From Gemmatimonadota bacterium (lineage in GTDB: Bacteria > Gemmatimonadota > Gemmatimonadetes > Gemmatimonadales > GWC2-71-9): 64,000 nt of DNA. A program made the position numbers and the translations under genes. Position 1 is the first letter of the stretch; each line of letters starts with the position of its first letter. Below are positions 40,682-51,399 of this stretch, piece after piece. Under the pieces are notes generated by a model that saw nothing but the letters and a program-made list of their open reading frames with translations, ran no database searches and was not told where the DNA came from. The DNA is taken from the NCBI GenBank assembly GCA_016720805.1, contig JADKJZ010000014.1, positions 372,001 through 436,000 on the forward strand, given 5' to 3'.

Positions 40682-41551
40682 CTAGTAGATCGAGCCGGTG
40701 TTGACCACGGGCTGCATCGGCTGCTCGGCACAGAGCGTCACGAGCAGGTTCGACACCATCGCCGCCTTGCGCTCCTGGTCGAGCGTCACGACCGACCGCT
40801 CCTCGAGGAGGCGCAGCGCCATGTCCACCATCGAGACGGCGCCCTCGACGATCTTCTCGCGCGCCGCGATGATGGCGCTTGCCTGCTGCCGGCGGAGCAT
40901 CGCGCCGGCAATCTCCGGCGCGTAGGCGAGGTGAGTGATCCGCGCCTCCAGCACCTTCATCCCCGCCTTGGCGAGCCGATTCTGGACCTCCGCCGCCAGC
41001 TGTTCGGCGATGTCGGCCGCGTTGTGGCTCAGCGAGATCGTGTCCGGCTTGTGAGCGTCATAGGGGTACTGCGTCGCCAGCGTCCGCACGGCCGACTCGC
41101 TCTGCACGCGCACGTAGTCCTCGTAGTTCTCGACTTCGAAGAGCGCCTCCGCGGAGTCGACGACCTGCCAGACCACGACGGCGCCGATCTCGATCGGATT
41201 CGAGTCCAGGTCGTTCACCTTGAGCTTCGCGGTCTCGAAATTGTGGATCCGCAACGAGATCGCCTTCTTCCCCATGAAGGGGTTCACCCACCAGAGGCCG
41301 GGGGTCTTCAGGGTCCCCTTGTAGTCGCCGAAGAGGGTGAGCACCCGCGCCTGGTTCGGCTGCACCGAGAGGAGCCCTGCCCAGAGGGTCACCATGACGA
41401 TCACCGCTCCCGCCCCGAGGAGGGCGCGCGCGGGGTCCTCCTGCTGGGCGCCGGTGATCACGATGCCGATGGCGCCGATGGTGCCGACAGCCAGAAGGAG
41501 GAGAGCGAGAATGCCGTTCAGGGCCTTGCGCGGAATTTCACGAATCATCAT
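40682..41551 (-). CDS. SPFH/stomatin-domain membrane protein
   Basis: 289 residues with two membrane helices at the start (LNGILALLLLAVGTIGAIGI and LLGAGAVIVMVTLWAGLL). The SPFH/band-7 domain follows: VQPNQARVLTLFGDYKGT, NPIEIGAVVVWQVVDSAEALFEVENY and LAKAGMKVLEARITHLAYAPEIAGAM. A helical tail continues to the end. Such proteins form ring-like membrane scaffolds that organise lipids or guard proteases. Pairing with an Arc-type regulator is commonly seen. A promoter-like sequence lies just upstream. Confidence 0.92.
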   Translation of the reverse strand: MMIREIPRKALNGILALLLLAVGTIGAIGIVITGAQQEDPARALLGAGAVIVMVTLWAGLLSVQPNQARVLTLFGDYKGTLKTPGLWWVNPFMGKKAISLRIHNFETAKLKVNDLDSNPIEIGAVVVWQVVDSAEALFEVENYEDYVRVQSESAVRTLATQYPYDAHKPDTISLSHNAADIAEQLAAEVQNRLAKAGMKVLEARITHLAYAPEIAGAMLRRQQASAIIAAREKIVEGAVSMVDMALRLLEERSVVTLDQERKAAMVSNLLVTLCAEQPMQPVVNTGSIY

Positions 41552-41579
41552 GGAGCCATCCAGTTAGGGTGACACCGAT

Positions 41580-41609
41580 ATGATATCACATTGATTCCTC
41601 GTTCCGCAA
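41580..41609 (-). promoter_or_regulatory. Sigma-70-like promoter for the SPFH-arc operon
   Basis: On the minus strand TTGCGG is followed after 18 bases by TATCAT, an unusually AT-rich stretch for this region. The transcript would start about 20 bases before the SPFH ATG. Confidence 0.55.
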
Positions 41610-42787
41610 GGGGACGCGTTGCTCCCCCCTCCCCACCCGCCGATATTCCCGGCTTGTCGCACCCCTCCGTCGCCACCGGCCGCCGCCTCGGCGGACTCTT
41701 TCTCGGTTACCTCGCCGTCGTCGTGGCCGTCATCACGCTGGCTCCGTTCCAGTTCGCGGTCCCGGCCCGCTTCACCGCCGCCCTGATCGTGACCGATGGC
41801 GGCTGGGCCACCGACGTCCTCCTCAACATCGTCCTCTTCGTCCCACTCGGCGTTCTCTGGCATCGGTCCCGCGGTGGATCGGTCCGCGCCTCCCTCGCCT
41901 TTGGCCTCCTGCTCGGGGCCGCCATCGAGACGGCCCAGCTCTTCCTCGCGCCCCGTTACACCACCCTCAGCGACCTGCTTGCCAATGGCGTGGGTGCCGG
42001 GATCGGTGCCGCGATCTCGACTGCGCTCTCGCGCCGAGTCGCCACCACGACGCTGGTGACCAGGCTCTGGCTCGATCAGCCGATGATCGGGTTGGTCTAT
42101 CTGCTCTGGCCGCTGGCCTGGCTGATCGGCCTGAGCAGCGGCAGCGCACCCGAGCGACTCTGGATGTTGGCGCCGATCGGGGTGGCCGGCGCGCTTGCCA
42201 TCACCGCCGTGTCCACCGTGGGCCGAGACGAGCACACCAGCGCCGCGCTGCCGGTCTTCATGACGACCGTCTGGATGATGATTGCCACCATCCCCGCCGT
42301 GCGCGTCGCCCCGCGCCTCGCCGGGATCGGCATCGGGGTCGCGCTCGCCGCCGCCGTGCTCGGTGGGCCGCTCTGGCATGCGGCACTCCGACGGGAGCGG
42401 CGCCTCGAGCCGCAAGTCGTGCGCGCCCTCCTGCCGCTGCTCGCCGTGCTGCTCGTCGGCGTCTCGTTGCATGCCGGATCGTTGGCCGTCACCGGCGGTG
42501 GTGAAGCTGCCCGCGAGTCGCTTCTGCGTGTGATCGCCCAAGCAGCAGCGTTCACGCTGCTCGGCTATCTCGTGGCGGAATCCCGCGGTCGTCGCCAGGA
42601 GCCGCTGCGGCGCTTGATCACGTGGCCGCTCGTCGCCGCCGTCATCATGGCGGTGGTGCTGGAGTTTGCCGTAACGCCCTGGCATTCGGTGCTCCGCGTC
42701 GGCGCGGCGCTGGCCGCCACGGCCGTCGGGGCAACGCTCTATGACGCCCAACGTGCCCACATCCTCACCTTGCTCGGACTCCGCTGA
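41591..42787 (+). CDS. VanZ-family membrane protein
   Basis: 398 residues from a TTG at 41591; another TTG at 41654 is possible, and neither has a clear ribosome site. The VanZ-like part covers about residues 30-150: VITLAPFQF, DVLLNIVLFVPLGVLW and GAAIETAQLFL followed by DLLANGVGAGIG. This is the phosphotransbrewin-like VanZ core. Further membrane helices follow, about ten in all, in a region without known family. VanZ gives low-level teicoplanin resistance in enterococci, but most relatives have no known role. The next gene starts directly at the stop. Confidence 0.85.
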   Translation: MIPRSARGRVAPPSPPADIPGLSHPSVATGRRLGGLFLGYLAVVVAVITLAPFQFAVPARFTAALIVTDGGWATDVLLNIVLFVPLGVLWHRSRGGSVRASLAFGLLLGAAIETAQLFLAPRYTTLSDLLANGVGAGIGAAISTALSRRVATTTLVTRLWLDQPMIGLVYLLWPLAWLIGLSSGSAPERLWMLAPIGVAGALAITAVSTVGRDEHTSAALPVFMTTVWMMIATIPAVRVAPRLAGIGIGVALAAAVLGGPLWHAALRRERRLEPQVVRALLPLLAVLLVGVSLHAGSLAVTGGGEAARESLLRVIAQAAAFTLLGYLVAESRGRRQEPLRRLITWPLVAAVIMAVVLEFAVTPWHSVLRVGAALAATAVGATLYDAQRAHILTLLGLR

Positions 42788-44524
42788 ATGCGCGTTCCAC
42801 GGGGCGTGGCGCTCGTCACAGTACTGGTTGCCCTTGGCGGTTGCCTCGCGGAGCCGACCCTGCCGACGGGCGGTGCCGGACCGACCGTTGCCATGGATGT
42901 CGTCGCGCGTGGCGAGACCAACACGAGCTTCCTCTCCGCGTGGGCCGCGTCCTCAAGTCGTGCCTGGTTCGGCGGGCAGGGCGGGGTCGTTCTCGGGTGG
43001 GACGGCCAACGTTATCAGGCAGAGACTGCAGGGGTTACCGAGACAATCTCCGGTCTCTGGGGGGCCGACGCCGATCACCTCCTCGCCGTCGGTGATGGTG
43101 GCTCGGTGCTTCGCCGGGAGGACGGCGCGTGGTCCGTCGATACCACCATCGCGGGCGTCCAGTTGTTGGGCCTGTGGGGCCTCGATCGATCGCGCTATTG
43201 GGTGGTGGGGACGGGGGGATACATCGCGCAGCACTCGGCGACCGGGTGGCGGCAGATGTCGGTGCCGACCAGCACCGAGCTCTGGAGCCTGTGGGGACGG
43301 TCGGACGAGTCGCTGGTTGCGGTGGGCAACAACGGCACCGTCGTCGAGTGCTGCACCAATGGCGCGTGGCAGCGGGTGTCGACACCGACGGCGCAGCCGC
43401 TGTTCGGTGTCGCCGGTGATGGGGCGGGGCGAGTGGTCGCGGTGGGCGCATCGGGGACGATTCTCTTGCGCGATGGATCGGGCGTCTGGCGGCAGGTGGC
43501 CTCGCCGACGCCGGTGACCCTCTTCAGGGTGGTGGCGGTCGGAAACGGCGACTTCACCATCGTCGGAGACGGCGGCCGCATCCTCCGCGGCAACGGGGAG
43601 CAGTGGTCGCTCGCGTCGGTCAGCGGACCGGGCGAGAATCTGCGCGCCGTCGCGACCGCGGGCGGACGGCAATTCGCGGCGGGATGGTTTGGGGAAGTAC
43701 TCGACGATCGCGATGGCTGGCAGGTGCAACACACCGGCGCCGTCCTCTTCGGCGCCCATGTCGCGGCGGACGGACGCGGCCTGGCGGTTGGCCTCGGTGG
43801 GCTGGCCTATGCCCGCGAGGCGGGCGCCTGGCGGCGCATCACGCTCCCCACGAAGACGTCGCTCTATGGCCTCGATGGACCGAACGCGTCGCAGCTGCTG
43901 GTGGTCGGTGACAGTGGCACGATTCTCCGTCGCGAGGGCGACAGTTGGCAGCACGAGTCGTCGCCGTTCGGCGGCTTGCTGCGAAGTGTCTGGTGGGGAC
44001 CTGGTGGGCGCGCGATGATCGTCGGCGCGGAGGGCACCGCGTTGGTGTCCGATGGCGCGGGATGGCGGTCCACCTCGACGGGGACGACCGGATTCCTGCG
44101 CCATGTCTGGGGTCACGAGTGGGTCGACCTCTGGGCCGTCGGCGACAGTGGCACGGTGCTGCGCTGGAATGGCGCGCAATGGCGTCGTCTCGAAACGCCG
44201 GTGCGCGCCTTGTTGCGCGGCGTGTGGGGGCGTTCGTCACGCGACGTCTGGGTGGCGGGCGAAGAGGGAGTGGTCCTCCATTGGAATGGCGCGCGCTGGG
44301 CGCAGTTGCCGTCACCGACGTCAGGGGCGTTGCGCGCCATCATCGGTGACGGGACCGACATCTGGGTCGTCGGTGAAGCGGGCGGGGCGTGGCGTTGGGA
44401 CGGCCAGCAGTGGAGCACCTTCTCGGTTGGCATCCCCGGGCTGCTCATCGATATCGCCGGCGGCAGTGGCCGGCCGTTGGTTGCCGTCGGGGAACTCGCG
44501 TTGATCGCCGAGGGTCGGCGCTAG
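42788..44524 (+). CDS. Lipoprotein with repeated propeller blades
   Basis: 578 residues; the ATG follows the VanZ stop without a gap. Lipid Cys19 (LVALGGCLAEP) anchors it. The rest is about ten to twelve repeats of some 40-45 residues with the pattern LWG...VVGDGGTILRR.G..W....S/T-P-T, for example LWAVGDSGTVLRWNGAQWRRLETP and VWVAGEEGVVLHWNGARW. This is the photosynthesis-assembly/YCF48-like type of beta-propeller. It is probably on the periplasmic or outer surface. A binding partner is unknown. Its last bases overlap the end of the convergent ApbE gene. Confidence 0.83.
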   Translation: MRVPRGVALVTVLVALGGCLAEPTLPTGGAGPTVAMDVVARGETNTSFLSAWAASSSRAWFGGQGGVVLGWDGQRYQAETAGVTETISGLWGADADHLLAVGDGGSVLRREDGAWSVDTTIAGVQLLGLWGLDRSRYWVVGTGGYIAQHSATGWRQMSVPTSTELWSLWGRSDESLVAVGNNGTVVECCTNGAWQRVSTPTAQPLFGVAGDGAGRVVAVGASGTILLRDGSGVWRQVASPTPVTLFRVVAVGNGDFTIVGDGGRILRGNGEQWSLASVSGPGENLRAVATAGGRQFAAGWFGEVLDDRDGWQVQHTGAVLFGAHVAADGRGLAVGLGGLAYAREAGAWRRITLPTKTSLYGLDGPNASQLLVVGDSGTILRREGDSWQHESSPFGGLLRSVWWGPGGRAMIVGAEGTALVSDGAGWRSTSTGTTGFLRHVWGHEWVDLWAVGDSGTVLRWNGAQWRRLETPVRALLRGVWGRSSRDVWVAGEEGVVLHWNGARWAQLPSPTSGALRAIIGDGTDIWVVGEAGGAWRWDGQQWSTFSVGIPGLLIDIAGGSGRPLVAVGELALIAEGRR

Positions 44525-45435
44525 CGGCGCGTCACCACGATGCCGCCGAGGCGACGGGCCAGTGCGAGGCCGCGGGTGGGGCCGAGCACCGTGATCGTCG
44601 TCGACAGTGCATCGGCGGTCGCGGGATCGCGATGCAACACCGTCGTCTCGAAAGCGGTGGTGAGTGGTCGTCCGCTGCGCGGATCGATGACGTGCGAGTA
44701 GGCGACGCCACTGATCACGACATGCTGGGCGGAGGGGCCCGACGTCGAGACCGCGACATCGTGGAGTACGAGCGTCGAATCGCCATGCGGCGTGGGGACC
44801 GACACCTCCCACCCTGGCCGGCCCGGCGGGGCGTCGCCGAGCAGGAGGTCGCCGCCGGCTTCGAGGAGCATGGCCGTGACGCCGTGCGCACGGAGGGTGG
44901 TGCGCGCCTCGCCGAGGATCCATCCCTTGGCGATGCCGCCGAGGTCGATGCGCATGCCGGGGCGATCGATGCGGACACGACGGTGGAGCGAGTCGAGCCC
45001 GATCAGGCGCCAGCCGGTGACACGTCGTGCGCGGCGGATGGCGGAGTCTGGTGGAGCCACGCCGGTCCGGCGGGCTTCGCGCCAGAGTGCGACCAGCGGC
45101 CCGACGGTCGGGTCGAAGGCGCCGCCGCTGGTTCGGCTCATGGCGACGGCGCGGGCGAGCACCTCGAACAGTTCGGCCGAGACTGGCTGCCACGCTCCCG
45201 GGTGGTCGGTCAGCTGGCGGACTTCGCTGGTCGGGCGCCAGTCGCTGAGGAGCTGCTCCAGGGCCGCGATCCGGCCGAAGGCAGCGCGGGCCGCGGCATC
45301 GGCCGTGGCCTGGTCGGCATGGAGGACCAGGCGGACCTCCATCCCGAGGTGCAATTGGCGATACTCGTGGCCTCCCCCCTGTGCAACGACGGGCGCCCCG
45401 TGCAATTTCAAGATCGCGGTCAGGATGATCGCCAT
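44521..45435 (-). CDS. apbE: FAD:protein FMN transferase (ApbE)
   Basis: 304 residues from the ATG at 45435, which has GGGAG seven bases upstream; longer in-frame starts lack a ribosome site and would abut the divergent gene. A short signal peptide (MAIILTAILKLHGAPVVAQ) leads to the ApbE domain. It contains SEVRQLTDHPGAW, GAFDPTVGPLVALW, IDLGGIAKGWILG, LLEAGGDLLLG and VAYSHVIDPRSGRP, then a DALSTT metal site. It attaches FMN covalently to Thr/Ser of periplasmic or membrane proteins such as Nqr, Rnf or NosR-type flavoproteins. No target gene is adjacent. Confidence 0.94.
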   Translation of the reverse strand: MAIILTAILKLHGAPVVAQGGGHEYRQLHLGMEVRLVLHADQATADAAARAAFGRIAALEQLLSDWRPTSEVRQLTDHPGAWQPVSAELFEVLARAVAMSRTSGGAFDPTVGPLVALWREARRTGVAPPDSAIRRARRVTGWRLIGLDSLHRRVRIDRPGMRIDLGGIAKGWILGEARTTLRAHGVTAMLLEAGGDLLLGDAPPGRPGWEVSVPTPHGDSTLVLHDVAVSTSGPSAQHVVISGVAYSHVIDPRSGRPLTTAFETTVLHRDPATADALSTTITVLGPTRGLALARRLGGIVVTRR

Positions 45436-45470
45436 CCCGACTCTCCCTCGCATCCTCGCGTGCATATCTG

Positions 45471-46270
45471 ATGAAGCTACCATCGTTCGTGGCACGCGGC
45501 GCGTGCGCCCTGCTGGTTGCATGGCCTGCGGCCGCCCAAGCGCCACTCCGTCCGTACACCGATTCGATTCCCGGTTCGCTGGTCACCTTCGAGATGGTGC
45601 CGGTGAGTGGCGGTGAGGTGCTGGTGCCGGGCCCGAAGGGTCCGCAGAAGGTGACGGTCCCCGCGTTCTGGATTGGCCGCACGGAAGTGACGTGGGACGC
45701 GTTCGACATCTTCGCCTTTCGGCTCGACATCGCGCGCGCCGAACGAAACAACATCGATGCCACCACGCGGCCGTCGCGGCCCTACGGCGCGCCGGATCAT
45801 GGCTTCGGCCATGCCGGCTACGCCGCCCTCTCGATGACCTACTACACCGCGGTTCGCTACACCGAGTGGTTGAGCCAGAAGACCGGCCACCGCTACGCAC
45901 TGGCGACCGATGCGCAGTGGCTGCGTGCCGCGGAGCTCGCACTCGGCAAGGGGCCATTGACCCCGGCCAAGGTACAGCAACTCGCGTGGGTCGCCGAGAA
46001 CGCCGAGGCCGGTGCGCATCCGGTGGCCACGCGCGCCGCCGACGCGCTCGGCCTCTTCGACCTGCTCGGCAACGCCGGTGAATGGGTCACGGGTGCGGAT
46101 GGCACCCCGGTGTTGCGCGGCGGCACCTGGCGTCAACCGGCGAGCGTGGTGCTCGGCCGGCCGCGCGACCTGCAGGCCCCCAGCTGGAACTCGACCGACC
46201 CGCAGATTCCCAAGAGTCGTTGGTGGTTGTCCGATGGCACCTTCGTAGGCTTCCGCATCGTGAGGATCCC

Positions 46271-46274
<4 letters not shown>
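45471..46274 (+). CDS. Exported SUMF1-like (formylglycine-enzyme fold) protein without the catalytic cysteines
   Basis: 267 residues with a signal peptide (CALLVAWPAAAQ). The fold markers of the FGE-sulfatase family are present: PAFWIGRTEVTWDAFDIF, RYALATDAQWLRAAELA, GNAGEWVTGADG, VLRGGTWRQP and GFRIVRIP. The mature protein has no Cys at all, so the two Cys that bind copper in true formylglycine-generating enzymes are missing. It is therefore not such an enzyme but probably uses the lectin-like fold to bind something. Its stop overlaps the Gfo/Idh/MocA gene start (GTGA). Confidence 0.85.
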
Positions 46275-47575
<1,301 letters not shown>

Positions 47576-47576
47576 G

Positions 47577-48491
47577 ATGGAACGGCGACACTTCGTCGCC
47601 GCCGGCGTCGCGGCAGGGGCCGCGGCGCTGACCGCGGGACAGCCGCTGGCGGCGAGCATTCGGGGCGCCGATCCGGTGTTCTCGGTGAAGTTCGCGCCGC
47701 ACTTCGGCATGTTCGCCGGCAATGCCGGCGACGACGTGGTCGACCAGTTGCGGTGGATGCATGAGCGTGGCTTCCGCGCGCTGGAAGACAACGGGATGCG
47801 CGGTCGCCCGGTCGAGGAGCAGGAGCGGATCGGTCGCGAGATGGCCAGACTCGGGATGACGATGGGCGTCTTTGTCCTCAACCCGGGCACTGCGTTCGGC
47901 AAGATCACCTTCGCGGGCGGCGATGAGGGATTCACCGAATCCTTCCTCGCCGATGTGCGGGCCTCGATCGAGGTCGCGAAGCGCGTCAACGCCAAGTGGA
48001 TCACGGTGGTGATGGGCGAGGTCGCCCCGCGACTGGAGTTTGAGTACCAGACGGCCAATGGCGTCGAGGTGCTTCGGAAGGCGGCGGCGTTGCTCGAGCC
48101 GCATGGCCTCGTCATGGTGCTCGAGCCGCTCAATCGGCGCGACCATCCCTCGCTCTTCCTGACGCGGGTTCCGCAGGCGTACCAGATCTGCCGGGCGGTG
48201 AACTCGCCGTCGTGCAAGATCCTCTTCGACATCTACCATCAGCAGATCACCGAGGGAAACCTGATTCCCAACTTCGATCGCGCCTGGTCGGAGGTGGCCT
48301 ACGTGCAGATCGGCGACAACCCCGGCCGGCGCGAACCCGGCACGGGGGAGATCAACTATGCACGGATCTTCTCGCACCTGAAGGCGAAGGGGTACACCGG
48401 GGTGCTCGGCATGGAGCACGGGAATGCCAAGGCGGGGAAGGAGGGGGAACTGGCGGTGGTGGCGGCGTACAGGGCGGTGGAGCCGAAGTAG
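47577..48491 (+). CDS. Hydroxypyruvate isomerase-like TIM-barrel protein, Tat signal
   Basis: 304 residues, starting one base after the previous stop. A twin-arginine-like start (ERRHFVAAGVAAGAAAL) precedes an AP-endonuclease-2 type TIM barrel. Conserved parts include VMVLEPLNRRDHPSLFL (metal Glu), CKILFDIYHQQITEGNL (Asp, His), YVQIGDNPGRREPGTGEINY and GVLGMEHGNA (Glu). This matches the hydroxypyruvate isomerase / sugar epimerase group. With the oxidoreductase it probably processes sugars outside the cytoplasm. The operon ends at a composite repeat element. Confidence 0.9.
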   Translation: MERRHFVAAGVAAGAAALTAGQPLAASIRGADPVFSVKFAPHFGMFAGNAGDDVVDQLRWMHERGFRALEDNGMRGRPVEEQERIGREMARLGMTMGVFVLNPGTAFGKITFAGGDEGFTESFLADVRASIEVAKRVNAKWITVVMGEVAPRLEFEYQTANGVEVLRKAAALLEPHGLVMVLEPLNRRDHPSLFLTRVPQAYQICRAVNSPSCKILFDIYHQQITEGNLIPNFDRAWSEVAYVQIGDNPGRREPGTGEINYARIFSHLKAKGYTGVLGMEHGNAKAGKEGELAVVAAYRAVEPK

Positions 48492-48644
48492 TCGTGAGTC
48501 GTTAGTCGTTAGTCGTTGGGCTCGACCGGGGTCATCCCGAACAACGTGAGGGATCTGCGTGATCGCCGTCACGCAGATCCCTCGCTGCGCTCGGGATGAC
48601 AACGCACACCCTAACGACTAACGACTAACGACTAACGACTACTG
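48491..48644. repeat. Composite inverted element: GTCGTTA arms around a TCATCCCGA core
   Basis: GTCGTTA units (48491-48520) face ACGACTA units (48611-48641). Inside, GTCATCCCGA pairs with TCGGGATGAC, and GAGGGATCTGCGTGA pairs with its complement around TCGCCG. It shares design, arm words and the TCATCC start of the core with 4501-4604. Confidence 0.88.
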
Positions 48645-48648
48645 ACCC

Positions 48649-49938
48649 CTACCCCAACAACTTCCGCTTCGGACTCACGATCTGCGCGATCAAGATGCCG
48701 GAGACGAGCGACACGGCGATCAGGATCATCCGGAAGGCGCCTTCGACGCCGACGATGACATCCTTGTCGAGCAGGGAGGTCAGCGACCGGAGGCCGATGC
48801 TGCCGGGAACCAGCATGAGCAGGCCCGGGACGAGGACGATCTGCGAGGAACGGTTCGTGATGCGGGCGTACCAGTTGGCGCCGATGCCGACCGCGAGCGC
48901 GCCGACGAAGGCCCCGAGCTCCGGGCCGAGGGTATCGCCGCCGAAGCGTGACCCGATGATGGCGAGGGCGCCGGCGGGGATGATCCACGGGGCGTCGCGT
49001 CCCTCGGCCTTGAGCAGGACGATGAAGGCGAGCGCGGAGACGAACACCGCAACGAAGAGGGTCCACTCCGGCAACGGCACAATACGGGTCGACACGATCT
49101 TCCCGAGCACCAGTACGCCGACCTTGCTGCCGAGCGCGATGCCGAAGGTGATGCCGAGGAGCAGCACGATCGCCCCCATCAGGCGGGCGGTGCCCGCCGC
49201 CAGATGACGAGTCGAGATTTCGGTCATGGCGGTGGTGAGGGTGAGTCCCGGAATCAGGACGATCACGCCGGCGAGCGTGGCGATGAACACCGAGATCGGG
49301 AATCCGGCCCACGCCACGCCCGCCGCCAGGAGCGAGGCGGTGAGTGCAGCGACCGGCTCGAAGACTCGATTGAGGCCGGCGATGCGCGTGGTGACGAGGG
49401 AGAGCAGGCCGATCGCGAGTCCGATGCCGAAGCCGGCGACCATCTCATGCCAGCCACCGCCGAGGAAGCGCGCCGAACTGCCTGATGCAATCGCGAAGGC
49501 GGCGGTCGTCAACCAGACGGGATAGGGCGGCGGGGCGAGTTCGATCGCCTCGAGGCGACGCGATCCCTCGAGCGGCGTCAACTGCCCACTGAGGACCTCG
49601 CGGGTGACCTCGTCCGTTTGGGCGAGCTTGCCGAGGTTGGACTCTCCCGGCTCGACGCGGATCAGGAAGGTCCGTTGGTCGTCCTGCGGCCCGAACGAGA
49701 CCATGATCGAGGTCGGCATCGAAAAGATCTGCGCCTGCAGCCCGAGTCGATCGCAGGTCAGTTCGAGGGCCTCTTCGAGCCGATTGGCGGCGTAGCCTGA
49801 GGTGTGCAGCGACCGGCCCAATCGCAGCACGAACGACACGCGATCATCCGGGCCGGGGCCGCTCGGCAGGGGGAAGCCCTGCGCCGGGGTCCAGCCGGTC
49901 CATGCGGTGCGTGTGATATCCTTGTTGGTCGTCGTCAT
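48649..49938 (-). CDS. Threonine/serine exporter (ThrE family), fused two-domain form
   Basis: 429 residues from the ATG at 49938. Residues 30-150 are the soluble ThrE N-domain (FVLRLGRSLHTSGYAANRLEEAL and VSFGPQDDQRTFLIRVEPG, quoted in part). About ten helices follow: first the five-helix domain, with PGLTLTTAMTEISTRHLAAGTARL, then the second half, with VPGLLMLVPGSIGLRSL. Both halves are separate genes in some bacteria and fused in others, as here. It exports Thr and Ser using the proton gradient. It is divergent from the M48 protease gene, with 39 bases between their starts. Confidence 0.92.
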   Translation of the reverse strand: MTTTNKDITRTAWTGWTPAQGFPLPSGPGPDDRVSFVLRLGRSLHTSGYAANRLEEALELTCDRLGLQAQIFSMPTSIMVSFGPQDDQRTFLIRVEPGESNLGKLAQTDEVTREVLSGQLTPLEGSRRLEAIELAPPPYPVWLTTAAFAIASGSSARFLGGGWHEMVAGFGIGLAIGLLSLVTTRIAGLNRVFEPVAALTASLLAAGVAWAGFPISVFIATLAGVIVLIPGLTLTTAMTEISTRHLAAGTARLMGAIVLLLGITFGIALGSKVGVLVLGKIVSTRIVPLPEWTLFVAVFVSALAFIVLLKAEGRDAPWIIPAGALAIIGSRFGGDTLGPELGAFVGALAVGIGANWYARITNRSSQIVLVPGLLMLVPGSIGLRSLTSLLDKDVIVGVEGAFRMILIAVSLVSGILIAQIVSPKRKLLG

Positions 49939-49977
49939 CTGCGCTGAATGATACGTCCCCGACTCCCCGAGGAGCGA

Positions 49978-51396
49978 ATGCCGCGATTCCCCCAGATCCT
50001 CGCCGTCCTGCTGGTCGCCGGATGTGCCACGAATCCCGTCACCGGGAAGCGCCAACTCTCCCTCGTCTCGGAGTCCCAGGAGATCGAAATGGGGAAGGGC
50101 GAGTTGGCGCGCGCCCGGGCCGAGACGGGTTTCTATCCGGACACGGCGCTCGAGGCCTACGTCGCCCGGGTGGGAAAGGCGATGGCGGCCGCGAGCGAAC
50201 GACCCGCCCTGCCGTGGGAGTTCCACCTGATCGATGACCCGATGGTGAACGCCTTCGCCGCCCCGGGAGGCTTCATCTTCATCACCCGCGGCATCCTCGC
50301 CTATCTGAACAGCGAGGCCGAACTTGCCGGGGTGGTGGGCCACGAGATCGGCCACGTGACCGCCAAGCACACCGTCGCCGCCATCTCGCGGCAACAGGTT
50401 GGCACCATCGGCATTCTCGGCGCCGCGATCCTCGCCAAGGACGAGCGGATCGCGCAGGCCGGCAGCACCGGACTGGGGATCCTCTTCCTCAAGTTTGGTC
50501 GCGACCAGGAAAGCCAGTCCGACGGACTCGGCCATCGCTACGCGCTGACACAGGGGTACGATGTGCGCGAGATGCCGAAGACCTTCATGACGCTGCAGCG
50601 GGTCGGTGAGGCGAGCGGCAACGCGGGCCGGATTCCCGGCTTCCTCTCCACGCACCCCGATCCGGGCAATCGCGTCGCGGCGACGCAGGGGTGGGCCGAC
50701 ACCGTCAGCAACTACTCCAAGCTGGTGACAGGGCGCGACCGCTTCCTCGACCACCTCGATCATCTGGTCTACGGGCAGGACCCACGTCAGGGCTATTTCC
50801 AGGGCGTCCGCTTTCTCCATCCCGGCCTGCTCTTCCAGTTCGACCTGCCGACGGGGTGGCAAGGAATCAACCAGGCCACCCAGGTGATCGGTGCCGAACC
50901 GAATGGTGCGGGACAGCTGCAACTGAGTCAGGCGTCGCAGGCAACGATCGCTGCCGCGATGCAGGCGTGGCAGGCGCAGCAGGGCGTCACCACGACCGCG
51001 GTGCAGCAGGGGCAGATCGGCGGCTCGCCGGCCCAGTGGGCCGACTTCTCGGCGGTGACCCAGGACGGTCAGCAGTTGCTCGGGCGAGTCGCCTACATCA
51101 ACTACCGCAACGCCGTCTGGCAGTTCGTCGGCATGTCGGTCGCGGCGTCGTGGCCGCAGCTGGGCGGCGCGATCAAGAATTCGATCGGCTCGTTTGCGGC
51201 GACGCCCGCCAACCAGGTCTTCACGCGGGTGCGCGAACTGCGCGTCATCACCCTGCCGCGGGCCATGACGATGTCGGCGCTGGCGGCAGAGAGTGGTGGG
51301 GCGACGACGGCGGCGGAGTTGGCGTTGCTCAACAGCGTCGAGGAAGGCGCGATGCAGCCGCAGGGGAAGAAGCTGAAGACGGTGCGCTTCCGCTGA
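49978..51396 (+). CDS. M48-family zinc metalloprotease lipoprotein
   Basis: 472 residues from the ATG at 49978 with GAGGAG upstream; a start 30 bases earlier is less likely. The lipoprotein signal gives lipid Cys16 (LLVAGCATNPVTGKRQ). The zinc site is HEIGHVTAKH (His122, Glu123, His126), with the third ligand in the ESQSDGLGHRYA segment. It belongs to the BepA/LoiP-type M48 proteases, which act on outer-membrane protein assembly. The C-terminal 200 residues hold a separate domain with Gln-rich stretches rather than TPR repeats. Confidence 0.93.
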   Translation: MPRFPQILAVLLVAGCATNPVTGKRQLSLVSESQEIEMGKGELARARAETGFYPDTALEAYVARVGKAMAAASERPALPWEFHLIDDPMVNAFAAPGGFIFITRGILAYLNSEAELAGVVGHEIGHVTAKHTVAAISRQQVGTIGILGAAILAKDERIAQAGSTGLGILFLKFGRDQESQSDGLGHRYALTQGYDVREMPKTFMTLQRVGEASGNAGRIPGFLSTHPDPGNRVAATQGWADTVSNYSKLVTGRDRFLDHLDHLVYGQDPRQGYFQGVRFLHPGLLFQFDLPTGWQGINQATQVIGAEPNGAGQLQLSQASQATIAAAMQAWQAQQGVTTTAVQQGQIGGSPAQWADFSAVTQDGQQLLGRVAYINYRNAVWQFVGMSVAASWPQLGGAIKNSIGSFAATPANQVFTRVRELRVITLPRAMTMSALAAESGGATTAAELALLNSVEEGAMQPQGKKLKTVRFR

Positions 51397-51399
51397 GGC

